Shown piece by piece: positions 16,950-28,168 of a stretch of DNA of 64,000 nucleotides. The position numbers were made by a program, and so were the translations under genes. The DNA lies in contig JAKSGN010000006.1 in assembly GCA_024180945.1 (NCBI GenBank), positions 3,224,001 to 3,288,000 on the forward strand, given 5' to 3'. Below the pieces are notes generated by a model. The model was not told the DNA's origin and did not search any database. It saw nothing but the letters and a program-made list of their open reading frames with translations. This DNA comes from Macrophomina tecta (taxonomy: Eukaryota > Ascomycota > Dothideomycetes > Botryosphaeriales > Botryosphaeriaceae). Every line of letters starts with the position of its first letter. The first letter of the stretch is position 1.

Positions 16950-19258
16950 ATGACGAATCCGTTCCCTCACATCCCGGCCAGCCCTCCTCACGCTTCGCCC
17001 ACGACCACCCCCGGCATCGGATCAACAATGTTTCGCCGGTCTTCCTACGCCTCTGTCGCTGCTGGCACAGCAAATAACAACAGCTCCCAACCCTCAACGC
17101 AGCCGACGCGTTCTGGCGCCTTCGCCCACCTCCTCAACCAGCATCACTCCCAGCACTCTCCCATCTACCCGCCACCGAGCAATCATTCGAGGCAACCGTC
17201 GCGCAGTATGGACATCGACGGCCAGGGCAGCTTATCGGGCGCGTACCGCGGTACATCATACGGCACCGGCCTGGATCCCTCCGCGCCGCCCTTCTTCATT
17301 CCCTCATACCTCAAGGGTTCCCGGCATGCCGAGCGCCTGGAGGAAGCCCACAAGGCGCGTCAAAGCGCACAACGCGATGCGCGCTCCGCTGGCACCGGTT
17401 CGCTCTCCCGGAGCTCTTCCAACGCCAATCTCCACAAGATGGTCCCCTCCCACCGCGGCATGACACACGACATTATCGAACGCGCACCGCCGGTACCATA
17501 CGTAGACGAGAAGGAGAGGATGTGGCCTACACGTTGGAATGAGGAAGACAGGTCGCCGGGTCTGGAACTATTGAGGGATGGCTTGGACGTCAAGTGCGGA
17601 TCCGTGAGCAAAACCCACGATGAGGCTCTGTCGGTCAGGGCGGACAACCCGATGCCAAGACAATGCGGTATCTACTATTTCGAGGTCACGGTGGTTGGGA
17701 AAGGGAAAGAGGGGTTAGTACCATACGGTCGACGCCGGCGACCGATGCTGACTAGTCTTCGCAGGTTGATCGGCATTGGATTCTCTGGAGCAAAGGTGGC
17801 ACTGCACAGGTTACCAGGCTGGGAGCCCGACTCGTGGGGATATCACGGCGATGATGGATTCAGCTTCTGCAGCACCTCTGCCGGCAAGAGTTATGGCCCC
17901 AAGTTCTCGATGAACGACGTCATCGGTTGTGGTGTCAATTTCCGGACGAACACGGCTTTCTTCACCAAGAATGGCGTTCACCTCGGTATGTTGAGCTCTT
18001 CTGCCCCTCCGGTGGACATGATTAACCCCTTCAAGGTGTTGCTTTTAGAAATATCCCGGATAGCTTGGAGTTGTATCCTGCACTTGGCGTTAAGAAGAAC
18101 GGCGAACATCTGCGCGCAAATTTCGGGCAGGAGCCTTTCGTGTTTGACATTGACAGCGAGTACAAGGTAAGTCTCTGCAACATATAGCTGGCGGTCTGAT
18201 GCTAAGAACTGTGCAGAGGGAGCAATGGACGATACAACACGAAATCAACAACACAAGTGTAGCGTCTTTGAAGCCAGCTGCAGATGAGACAGCTCTAATC
18301 CATGAGCTAATTGCTCAATATCTTGCACATGATGGATATGTCGAGACTGCGCGCGCATTTGCCGCAGAAGTACGAGAGGAGTCAAACGCTCTTGCTTCAA
18401 GTGCAACGACGAACGCCAAGGATCTCGAACCAGAGGAGGATCTTGACGCAATCAGCCGACAGAGTATGTTCTATTGTGCGTATTGTTACCGCTCATGCTA
18501 ACTTCATTCAGAAATCCGCGCTGCGATACTCGACGGGGACATCGACAAGGCACTAAAACTCACAAATGCCTACTATCCGGACGTCCTCTCTGACAACCCA
18601 AATATCTATTTTAAGCTGCGCTGCCGCAAGTTCATTGAAATGATTCGGAAGTGTCAAGAGTTGCAGCATCCGCCCTCCAAAATAGGTGCCAAGAACATTG
18701 GCAGCAATGGCTTCTCTAATTCCGCTGTATACGATGATGTTTTCGATGGTCAGATGGAGCTGGACGACTCGAATGAAAACACCGGTAACGGGGAGACTGT
18801 GGGTTCCACGGGGAACTCTGCGCTCATACTCAACGACCTGCTCGGCCAAACCTTGAGATATGGCCAGGAAATAAAGAGTGAATTCAGCGGCGATCCGAAA
18901 CTTGAAGTTAAGCGTGCTCTGGAGGACACATTTGCCCTGATGGCATACAGCGATCCTAGACAGAGCCCGCTGGCTTACATGCTCGACCCGAACGAGAGAA
19001 CACCGGTTGCTGAGGAGTTGAACAGTGCAATCCTCGGTATGTCTATCCTAATTCTTGCACCTCCTATGGCGCCCCTTGCTAATCCTCTTTGTAGTGAGTT
19101 TGGGCAAGTCTTCCAGTGCCGCACTAGAGCGCCTGGTCCAACAGACGGAAGTGCTCATTGAGAAGTTGGCCGAGGATGGTGGCGCAGGAGCCTTCATCAA
19201 CGTTCGTGGAGATTACCTCGGAGCACACGAGCGGGAGAGGGAACGCCATTTCTCGTGA
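16950..19258 (+). CDS. VID30: GID/CTLH ubiquitin ligase subunit Vid30/Gid1 (RanBPM family)
   Basis: Scaffold and substrate-receptor-docking subunit of the GID/CTLH E3 ligase, which degrades gluconeogenic enzymes in yeast. Six exons: 16950-17713, 17765-17985, 18036-18166, 18217-18463, 18512-19036 and 19095-19258, giving 683 residues. After an S/P/H-rich N-terminus come PSYLKGSRHAERL, a SPRY domain (CGIYYFEVTVVGKG, GIGFSGAKVALHRLPGWE, WGYHGDDGFSF, ANFGQEPFVFDID), LisH (LIHELIAQYLAHDGYVETAR), CTLH (IRAAILDGDIDKALKL) and a CRA region to the end. For intron 2 the in-frame acceptor is the AAG at 18035, yielding GVAFRNIPDSLELYP. The later TTTTAG would put the frame wrong. Domain order and length match RanBPM/Vid30. 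Confidence 0.93.
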
Positions 19259-21461
19259 AATTTCTTTTTCATTATGCTCCTACCTACTGGACCGGTGCTG
19301 ATAGACCACTACTCGACTGTTTGTTTCTTCTTTCCACTTCATGCGGCGGGCAAGGGGAACCGGTGGACACAAAGGGCGTAAGGGCACAGGGACCTCTGTG
19401 GACAAATTCTTTCCTCTTTTTTTTTTTTTCCCCTTCGCTCTCTTTGTGATGAGAGATGGGCGAGCGTGCGGAAAATGGCTATTCTCTCTACTCCAAACCT
19501 TCCGTCAAAACTCTTTTCTTCCATTGTCGACATGCTTCGCTTGTAAGCGGAGTTCGCGATTGCATTAGCCGGGACAGCATATTCTGCTCCTTTTTCCTGT
19601 TTGCTTTTTAATCCTTTTTCTTTCTCTTTCCCCCCCTCCGGACTGGGACATCGCAGTGATAGAGGGGAGAATGGGGGATATATGGTCCCTGCTCCTTTCT
19701 CCTTCGCGGTGTTGACAAGCGAAGATGACAGATGCATGTGATTGCTTTCCACACAAGGAAAGAGGAAATGCAGCCGCCTGTGTCCGTAACAGTGTTAGAA
19801 ACATCGCTTCTCACGTATGGGAGGGGTTACGGGGTTGACATAGGGCTGATTGAAGTAGATAGCATAAGCACGTAGCCTAATCAATATCACGATTGCGGAG
19901 AAGAATTTGGTTTCTTGGAGAGCGCTGGGACTTTCGCGATCTACTCAGCGGCTAAGTAGTTATCGCAAGTTCCCACTGGCAAGAGAACCCAATGATCGCA
20001 GGGATCATGTGGGAGAGCGGAGCCTTGGTCGTATGCAAGTAGGTTACACAGCAGCGTGCATGGACGTGTGTCGCTCCAGCAGCCGCCGTCCACGTCGGCT
20101 CGGGCAGATAAGATGGTCTGAGTGTGCGTGCATGAATGAACGGACGGAGTGATGGGGACCGGCCAACACGCACTTGGTTGCTGTGCCTCGCAAACAAACC
20201 ATCGTATCTTGGAGGCTGAGTTCGGCGCTGGACGCAGCTTCAATGGATACAGCACGGCTCAGACGCCCCGTAGCGGGATCACGAATGACGCCGAGGAGGA
20301 ACAAAGACGCCGAAAGCCTCCCGAGGACTCGAGACACGCGACAGTCACTCCCCCAAGACTCTCTCACGACTCATCACGCCCCACTCTTCCTGCCTCCGCC
20401 GATTCGAGCAAAAGCCCGGATCTTTCGCGCGCGCCCCAAGCGCTCGCTTTTTCTTCTTTGCCGCTCCAGTGTTCCGGCTTTCGATGACGCCGTTCGCTGA
20501 ACTGGGCATCACCATCTCTCGTCTCGTGATGGACAGAAATGGCTGGACATGTAAGACAGGCAAGTTTGGTGGTGCTATTTGCTTAGTCATGGTCGCTGCT
20601 GCTCGGCGGTGACTTCATGTGGGCTGAGACACGGGGGAGGGTTGAGGTATCCATCCACGGCAGGTAGTGAAGGGCTCCACTGCCAGGCTCTTCGATGCCC
20701 TCGAAGTGGATGGACGGACAACCGTGACGGTGTTTTCATTGTTGTGTCTCGTCTGCGGTTGAAATAGCTATTCGGACGTCAATCCCGGGCGCCTGCTTCA
20801 ACTCTGTTTGGGCTTGCTCTATCCAGCAGTAATATCCTCGGCAATCCAAAGTATTTCCAATCCGGTTTGTTCGAGACTCTTTTTCGGCACATCTCTTCGC
20901 TGGCTGATCGGAGCGAACAGTGCTCTTTTACCACTCGGCCTCCGCGGAGCCCGTCCCGCCCCGCTCGCTCGCTTGACCGGGAAAGCGAACCAAAGAGTTC
21001 GGGCTTTGGTTTCCATATGTCATCAACATGTGTCTTCGTCCTCTCCAAGCGGTGGTGACCGGTGCATGGCGTTCAAGAGAGGACCCTTTTTCTGCTCCCT
21101 CTCCTCTTCCCATTAGAAATCAGCTGTCCTCTCCTCTCTTCTTTCCCCTCTCTGTTTATAGACTCTCTTGTCGAATCACACCCAGAGCCGATTGCACGTC
21201 TATTTTCTTGTGAGAAACCGGAGTCTTGGCTTTTAGTCTCGTCTCTCTCCCGCTGTGGACCAGCCGCGCGCACGCAAACTCCACCTTGGAAGCTCTTCTC
21301 CTCCTCCACCGTCCCCACGCAGTTACATTCCCCCCACCCGTTTCCCTTTGTCCTACAACTTTTTTTCCGCTTTTCCCGAACTTCTGCACCTGCTCCCAGA
21401 CGGTGAACGTGGGGCGTGAAGAAGTCGTTGCCGCGGACTATCTTGGCTAAACGCGGCGGCA
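19259..21461. other. Spacer between VID30 and the MFS transporter
   Basis: 2.2 kb without a supported gene. Pyrimidine-rich stretches near 19410-19440 and 21120-21400 look like UTR or promoter sequence; the second lies just before the MFS start. Open frames here are short and domain-free. Confidence 0.5.
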
Positions 21462-23479
21462 ATGCCGACGTCATCACCATCCTCGCCGTGGCTAGCCAGC
21501 CTGAAGGTGGTTCTTCTGCAGAGCAGCGATCAGCCGCCTTGGCTGCTGCGGTACAGGTCCAGTTCGGCATTCATATGCGCCACGGTGTCGATTGCTGTGT
21601 TTACGGTACGTCACGTCATTGGCCTTCCCATTCATTGTCACCATGTCAATGTGCCTGTCTACAGCCCTGTCTGCAAGGTTCTAAGAAAGGCGGCAAATAC
21701 TCTCTCTCTGTGAACTTTATGCATTTGATTCGACACGGTTCTGCTTTGGGCTTCTGTAAGAAGCTTTTAGACGAACGCTTGGCTTTTTACGTAAGGTTGT
21801 TTAAATGCTCATGCGTACTGAAATGTTGGCCAGGATATCTTTCTGTATGCGGTTATCGTACCGGTCATGCCCTATACCTTGACGGAGAAGACTGGGATTA
21901 ATCCTCATGATGGTAGGTGCTCCGGTCTCTTCATGTAATAGAGCTTTACACAATGCTCAGTGGTAGACCCCCTACTAACGGCGATGCAGTACAGCACTGG
22001 AACTCGGTGTTAATTGCCGTATATGGCGCCTCTCTACTTGCTTTCTCCCGTAAGTTCAAGTCTCCTAGTTTGCCTGTCAGGGAGTCTAATACGCACTCAG
22101 CTATCTGTGGCTGGTTCGCCGACCACACGACCACACGCCGCTTGCCTCTTCTCCTTGGGCTCGTAGCTTTGGCTGGCTCGACAGTCATGCTCAACATTGG
22201 CACTTCCATTGGCATTCTCATCGCTGGTCGTCTGCTCCAAGGTGCCTCCGCCGCTGTAGTCTGGGTCGTCGGCCTTGCTCTACTGGTTGACACTGTCGGC
22301 CAGACCGACGTAGGACAAAGCATGGGCTACGTCAGCATGGCCATGTCTTTAGCCATCCTCATCGCACCGCTGCTGGGCGGAGTCGTCCTCGACCACGGCG
22401 GATACAACGCCGTCTTCGCCATGGCATACGCCATCATCGGCCTGGACATCATCCTCCGCCTAGTGCTGGTAGAGAAGAAGGTCGCCAGGCGTTGGGAGCC
22501 ACCGGAAGAAGTCGCAGACCTGGGTGCATCTTCAGGAGGCGCCGGCTACGGTGCAACCACCTCCGAGAGACCGGCCACTCCCGCCTATCCTACCGACGGC
22601 TGCGACGACGAGGAGAAGAAGAGTTCCGACATCACTGCTGCTCCACATCAAACGCACACCTCAGACCCAGAGAAGGCCCTCCCGGCCAACAACACCAACA
22701 ATGGCTCCACGCCCTTCACCACCCCCGCCCCCTCTCTCACCCCCCACCCCTCCAGTCGCTACCGCCTCCCGCCGACGCTCTCTCTCCTCACCTCCCGCCG
22801 TCTCATCACCTCTCTCTGGGCCACCCTCACCATCTCCATCCTCACCTCCGCCCTCGACGCCGTGCTCCCGCTCTTCGTCCGCACCACCTTCGCCTGGAGC
22901 TCGACCGGCGCCGGCCTGATCTTCCTGCCGCTCGTGCTCCCCTCCTTCCTCGCCCCGCTCTTCGGCGCGCTCGCCGACCGCGGCCACCTGTCCCCACGCT
23001 ACCCCACCGCCCTCGGCTTCCTCGCCGCCTGCCCCTGCTGGGTGCTGCTGCGCTTCGTCGACCACAACTCCCTCGGCCAGAAGGCGGTGCTGTGCGTCTT
23101 GTTGAGCGGGATGGGCGTGTGCATGGCGGCGGTGATGCCGTGCATCATGGCTGAGATTACGTACGTGGTGGCGGAGAAGGAGAGGAGGCGGCCCGGCGTG
23201 TTCGGCAGGATGGGCGCGTATGCGCAGGCGTACGGATTGTTCAACGGGGCGTGGGCGGCGGGAGCGCTGGTCGGGCCGATTTGGGCCGGGTACGTGAGGG
23301 ATGGGGCCGGCTGGGGGACGATGGCGTGGAGTTTGGGCGTCTTGGCCGCGGTGAGTGCGGTGCCGGTGGGGTTGTGGTGTGGGGGTTGGGTGTTTGGAGA
23401 GGGGAGCAGAAGGGGCCGCGGAGGAAGGGAGGGGGAGGCGAACGAGGAGCGAGGTAGCCACGGAGAGAAGAGAGACTAA
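21462..23479 (+). CDS. Major facilitator superfamily transporter (DHA1-like drug/vesicular-amine type)
   Basis: Exons 21462-21605, 21834-21912, 21990-22049 and 22101-23479 give 553 residues. Joining exons 1 and 2 builds the first membrane helix (FICATVSIAVFT plus DIFLYAVIVPVMPY), which supports the 228-nt first intron and the ATG at 21462. Exon 3 encodes helix 2. Exon 4 opens with motif A (GWFADHTTTRRLP), then RLLQGASAAVVWVVGLA and a motif-C-like LAILIAPLLGGVVLDHGGY. A hydrophilic S/T/P-rich loop of roughly 120 residues separates the two six-helix halves. The tail is short and G/R/E-rich. The layout fits 12-helix drug:proton antiporters and vesicular-amine-like fungal transporters. The substrate cannot be told from sequence. 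Confidence 0.87.
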
Positions 23480-25145
23480 GCAGTGGTTTGGTAGTGAGGC
23501 TCTTAGCTGCGGAGAAAATATTGATAAATGGTTCTCTTACGATTTTTGGATGGCGGTATAGATGGACCGCGTTGGGTGATACGAAGAATATCAAAGACAC
23601 TTTCGTACTGGGCAACAGGAATGCTTGGGAGTGCAACACCTGTGAAGCTATGACTACCCAAAGGCAGCATCTCTACTTCGTGGAAGGGGCTTCTGTCATC
23701 CTCACATCTCCACTCGCACTCTCGAGCGTCACTGCAGGGATTGAGAGTTGACTGGCTATCCGTTGTGCAGAGAAGGAAAAGGGATCGACCGAAGGGGGGA
23801 ACCGCACACACATTACCTGCAGCGCCGTCAGCCTACTAATATCAGAGCGCCGTGAAAACGTGTGGGGCCAATAGCAGCTGCGAATGCTTGGATTCTTAGT
23901 GCGATGAAGCTGGTCCGCTGCTGGCTAGCGACCACACAGCTGATCGACGCTGAGCGTAGGCGAATTGCGCGCGGCGAAAATACGTGAGACGCGCTCCGGA
24001 CCCTCCGAAATCCATTTAATGAACTGTCAAGCCTCGTCTTCACCCATCTGCTGCAATTCGTGTGCAGCACTCCTCCTGATATATTGCGCCGTAAGGCGCC
24101 AGGGTAGGGCAATGATAAAGTTCGACCTCGCAAGAAAACGGCAAGCGATAGGAGGTAGAACTTTCCGATGGTGAATTTTTAATTTCAAACCGGATCCTGA
24201 AGCGGCACGAAGTAAGTGATGACCGTAATGGTTGCCCTCTCGATCCAAACTGAAGGTTAAGTCGAAGGAGCTTGAAGATTGTTTGACCTTTACGGGTCTA
24301 ATATGTCCCAACTAGAGAATCCAAGCGTCATGAACTTCCCCATATGGGTTATTACCAGCGAGTTTTACAGTCGTGTCTTCCTATAAGCCTCGCAATCTGA
24401 ATGATTTCTAGAGCCTTGAAAAATACTCAGTCAGTCGACCTACGGATACTCGTTCCCAAAGGGAGCAGCGATGAGGCAGGCACCTAGAGGCTTCTGAGGC
24501 AGGGGTGCAAATGATCTTCCCTTCAGAATGCTTTCCAAAGATTCTTTTTTCACCATGTATGCATCTCCGCCGCTGCCCCAGCGATTACTGAATGTTATGT
24601 ATTCAGCGTTATCCCGCGCATCTCAGACAAGCCTGAAGCGTTCTCAAACTTTATCTAACTTGAATCAACCTTGTTGCTGGCTGAATGGGCGGTATCGGCT
24701 TTTTTCTGTCCTGAGCATGGTGGCAAGCGCAGCCGTTCAGCCAACGGTGAATTTGGTAAAAGGTTACATCAGAGTCTATGCTGTTGTCGAGCCCAGAATC
24801 TTTTAGGATGGCACGGTGTGTTTGCCCGTCAGTAAATCCAATATTACGGCGGTGCGCAAGGCCATGGAATCCTACCTCTCTCAATCACAAGGTGAAGGAA
24901 ATCAGGCAATTATCGAACTTTGTCTTTCGGAAACTCAGGTACGCCTTTGTCCGGATGAATGCTCGATGTTTCGAATATTTACCTCCCGTTCCATTTTAAG
25001 ACAACATAGAAGCCACCTAGGCGATAATAGCAGCGTATTAACAAAAAAAAAAAAAAAAGAAAAAGAAAAAAGGGTCAATAGTACGACAACTTTCAAAAAT
25101 CATCAAAATTGCTTTAATGGGCATCACCTTCAAAACACTCTAGAT
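23480..25145. other. Spacer between convergent MFS and ABCD genes
   Basis: 1.67 kb with the two 3' UTRs. A 15-16 nt A tract lies near 25043. No gene, domain or clear element seen; short frames near 24528-25292 are unsupported. Confidence 0.5.
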
Positions 25146-27760
25146 CTAATCCTCAACCGCAACCTCATTCTCCCTCTCCCTCTCCTCCCTCTCCCTCTCC
25201 CTCTCCTCCCTCAGCCTCTGCCTTTCCTTCTCTCTCTCCCCCTCCATCGCCAAATCCACCGTACTTCCTTCCTCATACGGCGGCGGTGCTAACGGGCCAT
25301 CGCCACCCTCGACCCACACCTGGCCCAGCTCTTTCTCGATCTCATTCCTGCGCTGCTTCCACTCCTCGACACGCTCCAACCGCTCCCTCAACTCCGCGAG
25401 CTCCTTCTCGACCGATGACTTTTCCGACGCAGTGCCGATGCGTTGAAAATCCCATTCGTCGCCGTGCTCCCCGAGGCCGAGGGTAAGGGTGTATGTATGG
25501 TAGCGCTTGAGGGAGGCGCGGGTGGAGATGGTGATGAGGGCTGTGGCGTTTGTTAGCCTTGGATTCTTCTCGCACTTATATGAATCCTGGCTTAAAGGTG
25601 TGTGAACTTACTGATACCCCTCGCCTTCGCGCGTTCATACAAGAGGCCCTCGACATCACTGCTCACAGCACTAGTCCCCTCATCCACGAATGCATACCGG
25701 GGCTCGTGGTAGAATAGACGCGCCAGCCCCATGCGCTGTTTCTCGCCACCGCTCAACACGTCCTGCCACACCTTGCGCGTGTCCCAGCCGCCCTCGCGAT
25801 CGGGCAGGTACCCGAGGCGCGCGTCCTCCAGAACGCTCGACAGTTCGAAGTCGCGGCGGCCTGCGTCCTTCATATCGACGGCGGTGTGGGGATAGATGAC
25901 CTGGTCGCGGAGGGTGCCGGTACTGAGGTAGGGGCGTTGGGGCAAGAACATGATGCCGTCGGTGCCGGTGGTACGTGGTCTGGAGACGAGACCGCGGTAC
26001 GCGGGCCAGAGACCCGCGACGACGCGGGCGACGGCGCTCTTGCCAACACCATTGGGGCCAGTGATGAGCAGGTGCTCGCCTGAGTGGACGATGAAAGAGA
26101 GCGAGTCGATCAGCTCGTCGCCGCCCATGGGGTACAGCGCGGGCGCGACGATGGGGACGTGCTCGAGGCGCACGCCGTCGAAGCCCTTGTGCACGGTGCC
26201 CTGTGCGTCGGCGAGCGAGAAGAGCTCGGGGCGCTGGCCTGGCGGCAGGTAGTAGGCGTCGGCGTGCGTGCGGTGCAAGGTACTAATGAGCGTGTAGACA
26301 CGGGATGTGTAACCCGCGAGCTCCTGTAGGTCCTTAATGCTGTACATCATGCGCCCGCCGGCGTCAGCGAGCGAGAGCATGAGCCGCTTGTTGGTGATGA
26401 AGTCCTTCATGCGGCTGCGTTCACGCCCGCTACGCTCCGCCATGTCTGCAAGTTCGGAGACGCCGCCGAGACCGCCCCAGGCGGGGAGGAAGACCGGGAG
26501 GGAGGTGATGAGGTAGCCGAATGCGGACCAGGAATACTTGAGGACGAAGTCTTCCAGCATGTTGTATCGGATCTTCAGGCTGTAGATACCCTCCATCCAG
26601 TGCTTAAGCTCCTTGAAGCCCTTGTCGAGGAAGGTCCTCTCCATCTGGTCTCCACCGTAGAAGGCGACTTCTTCCGCATTGGCTATGAGGCGGGAATGCA
26701 GGGCGCGGAAGTCACCCTCACGACGGGCTTCAACAGCCTTTAGCTTGCCGAAGGGGGGCGATAGCTTGCGGAGAAGAGTAGCAGTAAGGAAATAGTTGGC
26801 AAGGAGACCACTCAATGCAAGCGGGCCAAGAGAACGGAACAGCTGGTAGTTGAAAACACAAATATCAACGAAGGGTTTTCCAAGCGAAGAATAGAGGGCC
26901 GCAGCTTCGGCGCAGAATTGTGTAAGATCCTGGGTGATAAATTGATCGGCACCCTGACCAATGCCGCCGTCGAGGTTGGTGAGCTTGTAGTAGTTGAGAT
27001 GGTCATTTAGGTAAAGATCGTGAATGTACCGTGTGAGCCGTGTGCGGAAGGCAATCGAGACCTTGGATTGCAGGAATTTAATCATAGCGTTAGTGTAGGA
27101 GGCAAAGCTACCGATACCACACCATTTGACGATGCCCCATAGGAAAGCCTTTCCGTTGCCGGCAACCAAGTCGCGCACGATTTCTCCGTCAAGCCGGGCG
27201 ACAACCAGCGAAAGGTATGTGCGCAGCATTAGAAAGACGCTGTGGCTGAGTAGCAGGCCCGTCTCTTTGCTGTTCCATCTCGGAACCATGATATTGAGAA
27301 GACTCAAGAACTGATGAAGGAAGGCGAGGTTCAGGCCGGGCTTCGTCTGTGGTGGCGGCACCTGCGGCGTGTGTCCATCGCTCAGTCCGGCAGCCCTCGG
27401 GGGCTGCAGGAACAAGCGTCTATGCGCATCGAACGTGGTCGGCTTCGTGGGATATATTGTGACCTTGCTGGTGGAGTTCCCCTTTGTCGGCACGTAGATG
27501 GTGCGCGACCCGTCCTTCCCACGCAAGCCAGAATTGCGCCTCAGCAGCCGTCTCCCACGCTCTTTCTCGGCTTTGCGTCGCCTCCACCACCGGTTGCCGC
27601 CATAGCCGGCACCGATTATCGAGAGTAGGAGGGCGAGAGTCGACAGAAGCTTCGTAGTCGTGGAGAGAGACTGAGTGCGGGTGCGGAGGAGGGTTGAGTA
27701 GCGCTGCCAAAGGGCGTGGAGGGGGTCTTCGCTATTGCGAAGAGTGGACTGAGCGGCCAT
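25146..27760 (-). CDS. Peroxisomal ABC half-transporter, ABCD family (Pxa1/Pxa2 type)
   Basis: Imports long-chain acyl-CoA into peroxisomes as a dimer with its partner. Exons 27760-25612 and 25540-25146 give 847 residues. I start at the ATG at 27760 (MAAQSTLRNSEDPLHALW); the 55 codons open upstream have no family character. A membrane segment lies near residues 35-55. The transmembrane domain contains the ABCD EAA-like motif (NAEEVAFYGGDQMERTF). The nucleotide-binding domain has Walker A GPNGVGKS (about 566), signature LSGGEKQR (about 667) and Walker B YAFVDEG. Exon 2 supplies the H-loop region (LITISTRASLKRYH), then a long coiled-coil-like tail rich in E/R/K (SVEKELAELRERLERVEEW) and near-repetitive RE pairs before the stop. 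The tail reads more like fungal Pxa1, but I leave the symbol blank. Confidence 0.9.
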
Positions 27761-28168
27761 GCTGCCGCATCGTTTGCAGGTCGACCGAGTAAGCAGTCTA
27801 GAGGGAGATGAGCAGTGCTGTGGACATGGTGTTGCTGATGGGCGCGTCGTCTCGGAGCTCCCGTAGCTGGAGCCTCGGTCTTGGCTGGCATGTGAAGGGC
27901 AATGACGGCAGCCCGCCGGTCCCACTCCGCTCCCCGGCTACAACCCCGGATTTTCGCTCACATATCTTCACGTGACTGTACGTCTATCAACAGCCCCGGA
28001 CAACTAACAGCATTCAGGCGAAATGGGATGAAATCTGATTCGAAACATCTTGCTTTTGATTCGCGCTGGGATATCCATCGTGCGCGTGCCCCAAAAAACT
28101 CCTTGGCCGATGCCTCTGAGTACCAAATCTATCGACAAACATGGCGACCTCACTCTTTGCCTAGCCCT
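27761..28168. other. Spacer between NOC2 and the ABCD gene
   Basis: 408 bp holding the NOC2 3' UTR and the promoter of the downstream minus-strand ABCD gene. No other feature seen. Confidence 0.5.

Noticed and set aside
20870..20890. GTTCGAGAC resembling a tRNA B box
   Set aside because: No matching A box or foldable cloverleaf around it.
22661..23461. Minus-strand open frame of 266 codons
   Set aside because: Antisense of the MFS transporter's GC-rich exon; composition dominated by R, G, P, E.
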